A stretch of DNA of 64,000 nucleotides from Paenibacillus sp. sptzw28. Its GTDB lineage: Bacteria; Bacillota; Bacilli; Paenibacillales; Paenibacillaceae. The translations under genes were made by a program, and so were the position numbers. This document shows, piece after piece, positions 35,666 to 43,563 of the stretch. Each line of letters opens with the position of its first letter. The first letter of the stretch is position 1. Below the pieces are notes generated by a model. The model saw nothing but the letters and a program-made list of their open reading frames with translations, ran no database searches and was not told where the DNA came from. The stretch spans positions 3,444,001 to 3,508,000 of the forward strand of contig NZ_CP080545.1 of assembly GCF_019550795.1 (NCBI RefSeq), in the 5' to 3' direction.

Positions 35666-37069
35666 TTAAACCGGCTCATTAACTGTCTGCGAGACTTTTT
35701 TACCGAACGAGACCAGATACAACAATGCGCTTGCTGCAACAACGATGCTTAGTATTAAAATGAGATTGCCGTATAAGTATGCATGCGAATTAGTAATGAA
35801 CGGATGAAACGAAAAATCAAACACATTTTGTTCCAGCGATTTGGCAACCAATGCGGTGACCACGGCCCCGGAAATGGTCGATGTCATATTAAACATTCCC
35901 ATACCGACGCCAATCTGGTGAACAGGTAAAATTTGCGTGACACTTTCCGTTAGTGCCGTCTGCATGAAAGAGAACCCGATGTACATCATTATTAAAGCTA
36001 TTCCGATGTACCATACCCAGAACCCGATAAGGGAAGATTGCAGCAGAAGACTTGCTGTTATCAAGGTCAAACCAAGATACACCACAAAATGGCTTCCTCG
36101 CGAGACGGTCATATTACCGGCGACTCTTCCGAAAACCACTGCGCTAATTGCACCGGGAAACATAATGAGCCCGATATTCTCCGTATCCAAACCGTATATT
36201 TTGCTCAGCATAAGCGGGATTACAAACATCACCGACATAACGGTTCCGAATATTAGAAAACCAATGATTAGCGCGTTCCGATACAGGGGGTTCTTGAACA
36301 GGGCCGGATCGACAAACGGTTCCTTCGCTCTGCGAATATGAAGAATGAATAATATTAGAGCGATGAAGGCTATGATCAAATAAACCAGGCTCACTTGAGT
36401 TGTAAATAAGATTACCATCGTTACTACGATGCCGAGCAGTACTGCGCCAAGAACATCAAGCTTACCTTTACCGGGCTGCTCCTTAGGCAAATACTTTTGA
36501 AAAAAAGGAATAGCGAGGAGTACCGGCAGCGGAACGAGAAATAAATATGACCAGTGGAACGATCCAGCGATATATCCGCCGAGTACCGGACCAATTCCAA
36601 CCGCGAAAGAGACGGTGGACGTTATGATTCCGAACATCTTCCCCCGTTCTTTCACAGTAAAGAACCGGGCTACCATGATAAAGATCAGTGCAGGGATTGC
36701 GGACCCTCCGGCCCCTTGAATGGCCCTGGACATGATGACAGCCGGATACCAGGATTGAAGCACAAAGCCAAAAATTGATCCAAGGCTGTAAAGCAATATT
36801 CCGATCGTTATCAATTTTTTGATACTGTGCATATCGGAAAGCTTGCCGAAGATGACCATCCCCATGCCGAAGACAATAAAAAAGATCGTCACCACCCAGC
36901 TGACTCCGGAAGCTTCCAGATTGAACTGCTCGGCGATATCCGGTGTAGACACATTAAATACCGATTCGTTCAGAACGGCAAAGAAGATAACGAAATAAAT
37001 CCACGGCACACTTTTCTTAATCTCGGAAAAGTCTGAAACAGATATAGTATTATTCTCCACTTCTCTCAT
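35666..37069 (-). CDS. 14-TM MFS exporter, Tet(L)/Tet(K)-like
   Basis: 467 residues with 14 hydrophobic segments. Several blocks resemble Tet(L)/Tet(K): VLNESVFNVSTPDIAEQFN (motif D), GKLSDMHSIKKL (motif A), RAIQGAGGSAIPALI (motif C region) and HIRRAKEPFVDPALFKNP. This is the DHA2 drug:H+ antiporter family. It may export tetracyclines or act as a monovalent cation antiporter, as Tet(L) does, but overall divergence leaves the substrate open. It follows the AraC-type gene by 95 bp on the same strand. Confidence 0.85.
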   Translation of the reverse strand: MREVENNTISVSDFSEIKKSVPWIYFVIFFAVLNESVFNVSTPDIAEQFNLEASGVSWVVTIFFIVFGMGMVIFGKLSDMHSIKKLITIGILLYSLGSIFGFVLQSWYPAVIMSRAIQGAGGSAIPALIFIMVARFFTVKERGKMFGIITSTVSFAVGIGPVLGGYIAGSFHWSYLFLVPLPVLLAIPFFQKYLPKEQPGKGKLDVLGAVLLGIVVTMVILFTTQVSLVYLIIAFIALILFILHIRRAKEPFVDPALFKNPLYRNALIIGFLIFGTVMSVMFVIPLMLSKIYGLDTENIGLIMFPGAISAVVFGRVAGNMTVSRGSHFVVYLGLTLITASLLLQSSLIGFWVWYIGIALIMMYIGFSFMQTALTESVTQILPVHQIGVGMGMFNMTSTISGAVVTALVAKSLEQNVFDFSFHPFITNSHAYLYGNLILILSIVVAASALLYLVSFGKKVSQTVNEPV

Positions 37070-37164
37070 TTATAAATCTTCTCCATTCTCGGTGAAATTT
37101 GGTTGATCCCCTACTCGGATGTTCAACCTCCCCTATTCTAGCATGGATCATGCGGTGCCATTTC

Positions 37165-37959
37165 TTATCGATTGCTGTATTGAAGTACCTGATTGATGAA
37201 ATTGTCCATCAGCAGGGAGAGGGAGACCAGAATCGGAGGATCATCCGGCTGAGGAACATTCAGTCTTACTTGCTGTTGCGGTACGGGAGAATTAGGTTCC
37301 ACGATAATCGGCTCGAGCGAACGAAAGCGCAAGATTGTGTGCGGAAGCAGGAAATCTATGGCCTTCATCCCCCAGGGAACCGACGTAGCCATCAGGTAAT
37401 ATATGCCCGGTTTGACATCGGTAATGCAGAATTCCCCTACCGATGGAACAAGCGTTCCGTGCAGGGGGAGTCCCTCAGGAATCGGTTTGGCAAACAGACC
37501 GATTAGGATGATTCCCTCGAAAGGAATCGTCGACTGGATTGTTCCTTCTACTCTTGAGTGCCGGTTTAGGGAAGGAAACGACGTTCGCCAACCGTTAAGT
37601 TCCTGCAAAGACCGCAAACGGATATCCGCCTGCAGAGCCGAGTTGCGAAAGTCGGATGGCGTTACTCCTACCCGCTCGGTGAATCGGGTAGTAAAGGTCC
37701 CCAGACTCTGTTGGCCGATTTCCAATCCGATATCGCGGACACTTAAATTCGTCTGCAGCAGCAAATCTTTTGCCTTCTGCAGCCGAAGAGAAGAAACATA
37801 ATAAAGTGGCGGCAGGCCGACTTTTTCTTTGAAAATACGCGCAAAATGGTACGGACTGTAAGATATGTAGGCAGCTAATCGGGAAAGGGGAAGCGGTTCG
37901 AAAATATTTTGATGGATATATGAGATCACCTCGTTTATTTCCGAATACCGATCAGCCAT
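37165..37959 (-). CDS. AraC-family regulator with C-terminal effector domain
   Basis: 264 residues. N-terminal AraC double helix-turn-helix (LPLSRLAAYISYSPYHFARIF, quoted from LSRLAAYISYSPYHFARIF; second helix IGQQSLGTFTTRFTERVG), then a C-terminal domain of about 150 residues with SIPFEGIILIGLF-like strands (here TIPFEGIILIGLF). That order (HTH first) is the Rob/MarA-fusion style used by multidrug-responsive activators such as those with GyrI-like domains. It probably controls the adjacent Tet(L)-like exporter gene. Confidence 0.8.
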   Translation of the reverse strand: MADRYSEINEVISYIHQNIFEPLPLSRLAAYISYSPYHFARIFKEKVGLPPLYYVSSLRLQKAKDLLLQTNLSVRDIGLEIGQQSLGTFTTRFTERVGVTPSDFRNSALQADIRLRSLQELNGWRTSFPSLNRHSRVEGTIQSTIPFEGIILIGLFAKPIPEGLPLHGTLVPSVGEFCITDVKPGIYYLMATSVPWGMKAIDFLLPHTILRFRSLEPIIVEPNSPVPQQQVRLNVPQPDDPPILVSLSLLMDNFINQVLQYSNR

Positions 37960-38157
37960 TTTTCACACCTTCCTTCAATGCGGTGCCTTGCATCAATACA
38001 GAACAACAGTTCGCATTAATAATACCACATATTTCTAATCGATGGAATGGATTTTACCAAATCTTTTGTAATTTCAAAGGCCAGGTGCCGAGCGCATTTA
38101 TCTTGGGCTAATAGCTAACTCATTCGGGAGCTCAAGAGGATATGCGGCCTTGAAAAT

Positions 38158-38181
38158 CAAAAAGCTGCCTAAACGGCAGCT
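38158..38181 (-). terminator. Terminator of the glyoxalase-fold gene
   Basis: AGCTGCC / GGCAGCT stem with a 5-nt loop (38163-38181), then TTTTTGATTTTC on the minus strand. Confidence 0.75.
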
Positions 38182-38264
38182 GAAGGACACTTTTAAACTT
38201 TACAGCTTTGTGAGAAATAGAGATTTCACCTTCTGCTGTCTTTACGGTGAGAGCGTTGATTGGG

Positions 38265-38627
38265 TCAAGATTGCTTCTGCGAAATATGCCAACAAACACC
38301 GGCTGGATCTATTAAGTGGATTTCACGCTTTCCCCACGGGTATAAGTCCGGCTCTTTCAGTTTAATGGGATATTTCTTCTCAAGCTCAGCTGCCTGAATA
38401 TGCATCCACCAGTCGTCAAGATCCTCTACAAGCAGATCTATCATGAAATTGTTCTGGAACTCCTGATTATGGAAGTTCTGAAGAAAAAACTCCAGTTCCC
38501 CCATTTGAAAGATACTCACTCCATTGTCGGAGTACAATTTCTTAAAGCCAAGTTCTTCGAAAAAGCTCTGCGCAAGAGAATAATCCTCGCCTGACGGGAT
38601 GAATGGCCGAAGTTTAATAGCTTTCAT
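38265..38627 (-). CDS. Glyoxalase/bleomycin-resistance-fold (VOC) protein
   Basis: 120 residues from ATG 38627 (GGGGGAA six nt upstream; the longer frame is rejected). VOC signatures: AIKLRPFIPSGEDYSLAQSF at the start, FFLQNFHNQEFQNNFMIDLL (as ELEFFLQNFH) in the middle, and the closing REIHLIDPAGVCWHISQ. Members bind small toxic ligands or act as metalloenzymes. The substrate is unknown. Confidence 0.8.
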   Translation of the reverse strand: MKAIKLRPFIPSGEDYSLAQSFFEELGFKKLYSDNGVSIFQMGELEFFLQNFHNQEFQNNFMIDLLVEDLDDWWMHIQAAELEKKYPIKLKEPDLYPWGKREIHLIDPAGVCWHISQKQS

Positions 38628-38698
38628 GTATGTTTCCCCCATACTCAAATTAATTAAACAGTACCTCACCTCAACAAGCCCGACTTACGACTATTCGC

Positions 38699-39070
38699 TC
38701 ATTTTGCATCGTGGAAAATAATACCCAAACTATATCTCGTTCCCGAAGTGACCGTACTGACACCATGCCGAAGCGTGGTCTTATAATAACCCCGAGTCCC
38801 CGGAACAGGGCGGTGATTAGTCGGGAAGATTAGACCGGCACCTTGTTCCAAAGTAATCACATGGCCCCTGCTCTGCGCTCGCGGCCGCTGCTCTACGAGA
38901 AGAAATTCGCCTCCCGTGTAGTCAAGCTCCTGTCCGTAAGTGTCAATAAGTTCCTCGCACTGCTCTTTATTCAATAAAGAAGGAATCTCGGCATACCCCT
39001 GCTCGTCCAACTTCCGCTGAAGCGTATTCCAATCCAAGCCCAATATAAGATCCCGGAGACGATCAGGCAT
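38699..39070 (-). CDS. 2OG-Fe(II) oxygenase-like protein with an internal in-frame deletion
   Basis: 123 residues. The N-terminus (DWNTLQRKLDEQGYAEIPSLL) and C-terminus (GGEFLLVEQRPRAQSRGHVI, then GTRGYYKTTLRHGVSTVTSG) match a 2OG-Fe(II) oxygenase found with alkylation-repair genes, usually about 200 residues. The central stretch containing the HxD iron ligands is absent: EELIDTYGQELD runs directly into the C-terminal strands. The downstream His and Arg ligands (LRHGVS, TRYSLGIIFHDAK) remain. The frame is preserved. It is probably inactive as an oxygenase. It overlaps the ogt stop by 8 bp. Confidence 0.7.
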   Translation of the reverse strand: MPDRLRDLILGLDWNTLQRKLDEQGYAEIPSLLNKEQCEELIDTYGQELDYTGGEFLLVEQRPRAQSRGHVITLEQGAGLIFPTNHRPVPGTRGYYKTTLRHGVSTVTSGTRYSLGIIFHDAK

Positions 39071-39611
39071 GAAGAATACTCCCTTCAAACACCGAGCTTT
39101 CCTTCTCGAGCGTCAGAAGCCGGGTTTTCATTTCCAATCCTCCGCGATAGCCGGTGAGCGCACCATTCTTACCGATTACCCGGTGGCATGGTACTGTGAT
39201 TAAAAGCGGATTTGCTCCGATAGCAGCTCCAACAGCACGTACCGCAGCCGGTTTTCGGATATGACCGGCAATGTCCGAATACGACCGGGTTTGCCCATAT
39301 GGTATCTGGCAAAGAGCATTCCACACCGCGAGCTGGAACGGCGTTCCGCGGAAATCGACGGAAATGGTGAAGCAAGTGAGTTTTCCTTGTAAATACTCGA
39401 TTAATTCCGCCTTATAAGGCTGCAGAATTTCATCGTTCCGGGCCAGGACTGTCCCCGGAAACCGGCTTTCAACCCATTTGGCCAATTCGTCAAACGATTT
39501 ACTCTGAGATCCAATGTAACAGAGCCCACTGGACGTTGCCGCAATGTACATATTCCAATCCTCATGATTCAGCAATGTCCAATAGATCTGCGGATCAGTA
39601 TTTGGATGCAT
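39063..39611 (-). CDS. ogt: Methylated-DNA-protein-cysteine methyltransferase
   Basis: 182 residues. The acceptor motif ITVPCHRVIGKNG contains Cys142; GTPFQLAVWNAL and the helix-turn-helix RAVGAAIGANPLLI complete the O6-alkylguanine transferase fold. It removes alkyl groups from O6-methylguanine and O4-methylthymine irreversibly. It overlaps adaA by 17 bp and the oxygenase-like gene by 8 bp, forming one adaptive-response operon. It could equally be called adaB. Confidence 0.93.
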   Translation of the reverse strand: MHPNTDPQIYWTLLNHEDWNMYIAATSSGLCYIGSQSKSFDELAKWVESRFPGTVLARNDEILQPYKAELIEYLQGKLTCFTISVDFRGTPFQLAVWNALCQIPYGQTRSYSDIAGHIRKPAAVRAVGAAIGANPLLITVPCHRVIGKNGALTGYRGGLEMKTRLLTLEKESSVFEGSILHA

Positions 39612-40194
39612 GGTTCAGAACCCCCTTAATCGATTTATTCCTTATTAACTGACGGTACTCTGCAGGCGTATGTCCGTTAATTTTCTTGAACAGGGTTATG
39701 AAATAAGGTGTATTCGGCATGCCTACGGACAATGCGATTTCGGCAATCGATTTATCCGACCGTTCCAGATACTCCATAGCTTTGGCCATTCTCGTTTGCT
39801 GAACATATTCCAACGGCGTTATTCCCTTGACCCTCTTGAAAGTACGGTGCAAATGATAAGGGCTTCCGTGACACATATCGGCCAAGGTTGCAAGTGTAAT
39901 CGTTTCGCTGAAGTTTAATTCAATGAATTTGGCGATCTGTGCCGCCCATTCCATATCAGGCAGCTTCAAACCGGTCGGCCTGCACCGTTTGCACGGTCGG
40001 TAATCGGCTGAAACCGCTTGATCGGCACTTTGAAATATGCGTACGTTTTCCCTTTTGGGCGCTCTGGACTTGCAGGACGGTCTGCAAAAAATACCGGTAG
40101 TTTTGACCGCGTATAGAAACTTGCCGTCGTACGAGGCGTCGTTTCGAATAATCGCTTGCCAACGTTCATCGGTAAACCGTTCACTTTCCGTCAT
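39595..40194 (-). CDS. adaA: Methylphosphotriester acceptor and transcriptional activator AdaA
   Basis: 199 residues from ATG 40194 (GGAGGTG upstream). The N-terminal Ada zinc domain carries Cys37, Cys41, Cys68 and Cys71 (GIFCRPSCKSR, RPCKRC); Cys37 accepts methyl from phosphotriesters. The C-terminal AraC helix-turn-helix pair (SPYHLHRTFKRVKGITPLEY) binds DNA once methylated and activates the regulon. Divergent from the Ada-AlkA fusion gene, with 142 bp between start codons. Confidence 0.93.
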   Translation of the reverse strand: MTESERFTDERWQAIIRNDASYDGKFLYAVKTTGIFCRPSCKSRAPKRENVRIFQSADQAVSADYRPCKRCRPTGLKLPDMEWAAQIAKFIELNFSETITLATLADMCHGSPYHLHRTFKRVKGITPLEYVQQTRMAKAMEYLERSDKSIAEIALSVGMPNTPYFITLFKKINGHTPAEYRQLIRNKSIKGVLNHASKY

Positions 40195-40336
40195 TTGCTT
40201 CACCTCCAACCACAGTATACCCGCTATTTATTCACTAATGTACGCAATCGGAATGTAATAGCAAGATATCGAAATTATTTGCCGCTGATTTATGATAAAA
40301 CTATAGATGAACTGTGGGGATGAATGGAGGATTTAT

Positions 40337-41443
40337 ATGGTGAATAAAAAAGGCTGTCCAGAGTGGGATGCTCCTTATTTTACAGGTGTTACGACGATGA
40401 AGATTTATTGTTTCCCTTGGTGTTCGGGACAACCTAAGCCTGAGAATGTAATCCGGTTTGAGTCGCGGGCGGAAGCGGAATCAGCAGGCTACCGGCCATG
40501 CAAAAACTGCTGTTCCGCCCTCCCTCACGGCTCCTGGGAGGATCATAAGCTGCAGCTGAGATTATTGGTTCCAAGAGAATTCAGCTTTGCCGAAAACCTG
40601 CGGTACTTGGCCGACGCCCAGAACGAATGCCTGTTCCATATTAAGGGCGGGCGGGTCTGCAAAGCCTTATCGATCGAAGATGAAACGCCCGTAGTGGAAG
40701 TCAGCGGCGATGACGGCAGCGGGATCGTGATACGTTTTTTGGGAGAGACGGCCCCTTCACGCAAATGGGTTCGAGCGGCAGTGGCCCGTTATGTAAGGGA
40801 TTGGTTTGATTTGGATACGGACTTACTGCCATTTTACAATCTTGCTGGTACCGACGAGCTGCTTGGCAGAGTGGTGAGCCGGTTCAATGGACTGCGTAAT
40901 ATCGGCATCCCCGATTTATTCGAGGCGATCTGCTGGGGAATCATCGGACAGCAAATAAACCTTACCTATGCCTTTACATTGAAAAGACGGCTCGTGGAAA
41001 GCTTTGGCCGCCGCGTCGAATGCGATGGGGAACTTTACTGGATCTTCCCCGCCCCCGGGGATATCGCAGCATTGACGGTTGAAGACCTGAGCGGCCTGCG
41101 CATGACGGTTAAGAAATGCGAGTATCTCATCGATACCGCCAGGCTCATCGCCCAAGGTAAGCTGACCAAGGAGCTCCTGCTTGCTGAACGGGATTATAAA
41201 AAAGCGGAAAAGATGCTCGTGAAAATCCGCGGAATCGGGCCGTGGACGGCAAACTATGTTCTAATGCGCTGTCTGAGAATCCCTTCGGCCTTCCCTATCG
41301 ACGATGTCGGTCTGCATAACGCAATCAAGCATCTTTCAGGCAGCGAAAGCAAACCGACGAAAGAAGAGATATTGCACCTCTCTGCAAAGTGGATAAATTG
41401 GGAATCTTATGCCACCTTTTATCTTTGGAGGGTGCTTTACTAG
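40337..41443 (+). CDS. Ada-type zinc domain fused to AlkA-type 3-methyladenine glycosylase
   Basis: 368 residues from ATG 40337 (GGAGG six nt upstream). Residues 1-60 are a partial Ada zinc domain retaining four cysteines (Cys25, Cys29 in YCFPWCSG; Cys55, Cys58 in RPCKNC). The rest is AlkA: an N-terminal domain, then the HhH-GPD core (GIIGQQINLTYAF, KIRGIGPWTANYVLM, catalytic Asp in FPIDDVGL). It excises alkylated purines. The zinc domain may sense or bind methylated DNA, but no helix-turn-helix is present. Transcribed divergently from adaA. Confidence 0.88.
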   Translation: MVNKKGCPEWDAPYFTGVTTMKIYCFPWCSGQPKPENVIRFESRAEAESAGYRPCKNCCSALPHGSWEDHKLQLRLLVPREFSFAENLRYLADAQNECLFHIKGGRVCKALSIEDETPVVEVSGDDGSGIVIRFLGETAPSRKWVRAAVARYVRDWFDLDTDLLPFYNLAGTDELLGRVVSRFNGLRNIGIPDLFEAICWGIIGQQINLTYAFTLKRRLVESFGRRVECDGELYWIFPAPGDIAALTVEDLSGLRMTVKKCEYLIDTARLIAQGKLTKELLLAERDYKKAEKMLVKIRGIGPWTANYVLMRCLRIPSAFPIDDVGLHNAIKHLSGSESKPTKEEILHLSAKWINWESYATFYLWRVLY

Positions 41444-41450
41444 ATTTCCA

Positions 41451-42581
41451 TTAAACCGATCTATTAAAAAATATTTTCATCATGGGTGGAGTGACAATCG
41501 TAGTAATCAATACGACCACAACAATAACCGCGAACATTTCTTTACTAAGGAGACTTGCTTCCAGCCCGATTGCCGCAATAATTAGAGCCACTTCACCGCG
41601 AGATACCATAGCTGCTCCTATTCCGAATGAGCTCATCCATTTAAACCCGGCCAACCTTGCTCCCAGAGCAGAGCCAATGAGTTTTGAAAGAACGGCTAAT
41701 ATCGTTAACCAGGTAATTAACAGCAGGTTTTCAGAGATGCCCGTAAATTCAGCACTTACACCGATCGATGTAAAGAACACGGGAACGAAGATCGAATAGC
41801 TTATCGTTTCCACCTTTTCAAAAACCTCATGTTTATATGCAGTAAGACTAATTGCGACTCCGGCGATATAAGCCCCAATAATGGCTGCAACACCTGCATA
41901 TTCGGCTAAATAGGCATAAATGAAACAAATAATAAGGGCTGCTGAAATGACCGACTCTGTGATGCGCAGCGGCGCGAATTTTTTCAACAGCCAAGGAACC
42001 GCCTTCCAGGCAAGAAGACCTGCTGCAGCAAAGAATAAGAATTTCTTCAGCACGACAATTCCCAAATTCACATCTCCGCCTGCAAAACTCATGACAAATG
42101 CCAGTGCGATTATGACAAGAATATCATCGATGACGGCAGCTCCTAATATAGTGGTGCCCTCTTTTGATTTTAGCTTGCCCATCTCTTTCAGGGCTTGAAC
42201 CGAGATGCTGACACTTGTAGCTGAAAGCAGCAGCCCGAGGAATACGGACTCGATTGGAGGCAGACCTATCATTGCTCCGGCTAAATATCCCAGACCGAAG
42301 GGGGCGATAATCCCTGCGATTCCTACATAGGTTGAAGCCTTCCCTGTTCGCTTAAATTCCTTTGTATCTGTCTCTAAGCCAGCAATAAACATTAATAGGA
42401 TTACACCGATTTGACTTAATTCTTGAAGAATTTCCGTGTTGCTTATAATACCTAGAATCGAAGGTCCCAGTACAATACCAATGAGCAGCTTGCCCAGAAC
42501 GGAAGGTTGACCCAGTCTGACACTGATATCTCCGGCAATTTTTGAAGCAATTAATATGATGGCTAATTGGAATACAAGCAT
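41451..42581 (-). CDS. CPA2-family cation/proton antiporter
   Basis: 376 residues, about 12 membrane helices, from ATG 42581 with AGGTGG six nt upstream. A longer frame to 42767 begins inside the -35 box of the promoter and is rejected. Signatures: GKLLIGIVLGPSILG, FIAGLETD, LSATSVSISVQAL, AAVIDDILVIIALAF (the Asp pair of the transport site) and MVSRGEVALIIA. KefB/GerN-type proteins exchange K+ or Na+ for H+. No KTN nucleotide-binding domain is attached. It has its own promoter and structured leader. Confidence 0.9.
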   Translation of the reverse strand: MLVFQLAIILIASKIAGDISVRLGQPSVLGKLLIGIVLGPSILGIISNTEILQELSQIGVILLMFIAGLETDTKEFKRTGKASTYVGIAGIIAPFGLGYLAGAMIGLPPIESVFLGLLLSATSVSISVQALKEMGKLKSKEGTTILGAAVIDDILVIIALAFVMSFAGGDVNLGIVVLKKFLFFAAAGLLAWKAVPWLLKKFAPLRITESVISAALIICFIYAYLAEYAGVAAIIGAYIAGVAISLTAYKHEVFEKVETISYSIFVPVFFTSIGVSAEFTGISENLLLITWLTILAVLSKLIGSALGARLAGFKWMSSFGIGAAMVSRGEVALIIAAIGLEASLLSKEMFAVIVVVVLITTIVTPPMMKIFFNRSV

Positions 42582-42621
42582 ACTTCTCCACCTTTTCTCA
42601 TTCTGATTGTCTTTATAACCG

Positions 42622-42732
42622 GCAAAAACTACAAAAAGAAGCCTGTCGTACCAATAACCCGCTATGCATAAAAATAAGCATAGTGAACCCTTGGTGACAG
42701 GCTCCTCCAAAAACAATAATCGATCAATATCT
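42622..42732 (-). promoter_or_regulatory. Structured leader RNA of the antiporter gene
   Basis: Read on the minus strand from about 42732: a 62-nt symmetric stem-loop (42641-42702) with outer arms GCCTGTC/GACAGGC, an ACCAA/TTGGT helix, an internal loop with GGGTT on both strands, and a GCATAGT/GCTATGC apical helix. It is followed by TTCTTTTTGTAGTTTTT, so it could work as a terminator. About 60 nt remain before the start codon. The symmetric GGGTT internal loop suggests a ligand- or protein-binding element. No named riboswitch class is confidently matched. Confidence 0.5.
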
Positions 42733-42738
42733 AAACCA

Positions 42739-42767
42739 ACTATACAGTAAAATACCAATGTGTTCAA
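42739..42767 (-). promoter_or_regulatory. SigA-type promoter of the antiporter gene
   Basis: On the minus strand TTGAAC (42762-42767), a 17-bp spacer and TATAGT (42739-42744). It sets a leader of about 150 nt. Confidence 0.75.
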
Positions 42768-42843
42768 GTAAACTGAAGTGCGGCGGCATAAGTCCCCCCC
42801 GAAGCGGACACATTATAATTGTGTAATTGTGGGAAGGAAGTGT

Positions 42844-43038
42844 GTGAAACCTGTGACATCCGGTAACGACAATTTAAACGATTTACCGTCTCCTTCTGCG
42901 GAAGAAATCAATGAGAATCGACTTCCACTAAGATCGGAGAAAAAAGCTCATTCGAAGCCTCACGATGAACCTACGGTAGCTTCCGAGGCTTTGCGGTACG
43001 AGCATGCCGATCGTATTTACCCTGATCTGGACAAGTAG
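42844..43038 (+). CDS. Small hydrophilic protein (64 aa), unknown
   Basis: GTG 42844 after GGAAGGAAG, with TATAAT at 42814-42819. The product MKPVTSGNDNLNDLPSPSAE... is rich in Asn, Pro and charged residues, without cysteines or membrane segments, and ends DRIYPDLDK. Probably disordered. It ends at a strong terminator shared with a convergent small gene. Confidence 0.55.
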   Translation: MKPVTSGNDNLNDLPSPSAEEINENRLPLRSEKKAHSKPHDEPTVASEALRYEHADRIYPDLDK

Positions 43039-43056
43039 CACATTACTCAAGCAGAG

Positions 43057-43102
43057 AATAAGCCTTTGTATCTCTTTCTTTCAAAAGAGACAAAGGCTTA
43101 TT
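43057..43102. terminator. Bidirectional terminator between two small genes
   Basis: AATAAGCCTTTGT / ACAAAGGCTTATT long stem with an extended inner TCTCTTT/AAAAGAGA helix. TTTG follows on the plus strand, TTCTCTGC on the minus strand. Confidence 0.8.
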
Positions 43103-43122
43103 TGTACTTCATCATTCACTTT

Positions 43123-43305
43123 TCATTCCTCATCCATCTCGGCGGCCTCGAACACCGAATCCAGCGGCACATTCGTTATGTCATGCTTTCTTCGTACCTG
43201 CTCCCTGGTCATGTTCATGAAATCATCCAACGAACGGTCCAGCATTATCTCGCGTTTCGGGTCTTCATTCACATCTGAATCCACTTCATCATGAAGGTCA
43301 GGCAT
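43123..43305 (-). CDS. Small acidic protein (60 aa), unknown
   Basis: ATG 43305 follows GAGGAGGAGC. The product is strongly acidic and contains DRSLDDFMNMTREQVRRKHD and FEAAEMDEE at the end. It is soluble and probably helical. No family recognised. Confidence 0.6.
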   Translation of the reverse strand: MPDLHDEVDSDVNEDPKREIMLDRSLDDFMNMTREQVRRKHDITNVPLDSVFEAAEMDEE

Positions 43306-43371
43306 ACCGCTCCTCCTCTTAAGTTGATGAAGTTAATATGATGCTAATGTACCATATTTATACAACCATTG

Positions 43372-43560
43372 TTATTGAAAGTACTTCGTCAAATGCTGCT
43401 ACGCTTTCGAGATTCCCCGCCTTTACGCTTCCAATGTTTCCAAGAACTGATGATCCTCAAGCTCAATGCTGATCGCCCCTTGATAGCCAGTACGGTCCAG
43501 TCGAACCGCGACCTTGATGGATTCCTTCCCCGCCCATTTTCGGCGGTATCCGCTTCCCAA
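43372..43560 (-). pseudogene. 3' remnant of a sugar phosphate isomerase/epimerase gene
   Basis: Directly downstream of the oxidoreductase stop, one minus-strand frame reads KVAVRLDRTGYQGAISIELE then DHQFLETLEA, a TAA, RRGISKA, a second stop, and QHLTKYFQ. The segment GYQGAISIELED is typical of the last strands of xylose-isomerase-like TIM barrels, and the text after the in-frame stops still looks like the family's C-terminal helix. The N-terminal 200 or so residues are missing. A deleted partner gene of the Gfo/Idh operon is the simplest reading. Confidence 0.55.
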
Positions 43561-43563
43561 TCT

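Noticed and set aside
35134..35682. 182-codon plus-strand frame
   Set aside because: Only a middle segment is protein-like; it is one of three frames of a decayed gene.
38150..38365. 71-codon plus-strand frame
   Set aside because: It overlaps the terminator and the end of the glyoxalase-fold gene, and has no ribosome binding site or family likeness.
42582..42767. N-terminal extension of the antiporter to 438 residues
   Set aside because: The extension's first codon lies in the -35 box of a consensus promoter and it runs through the structured leader; the ATG at 42581 has a proper ribosome binding site.
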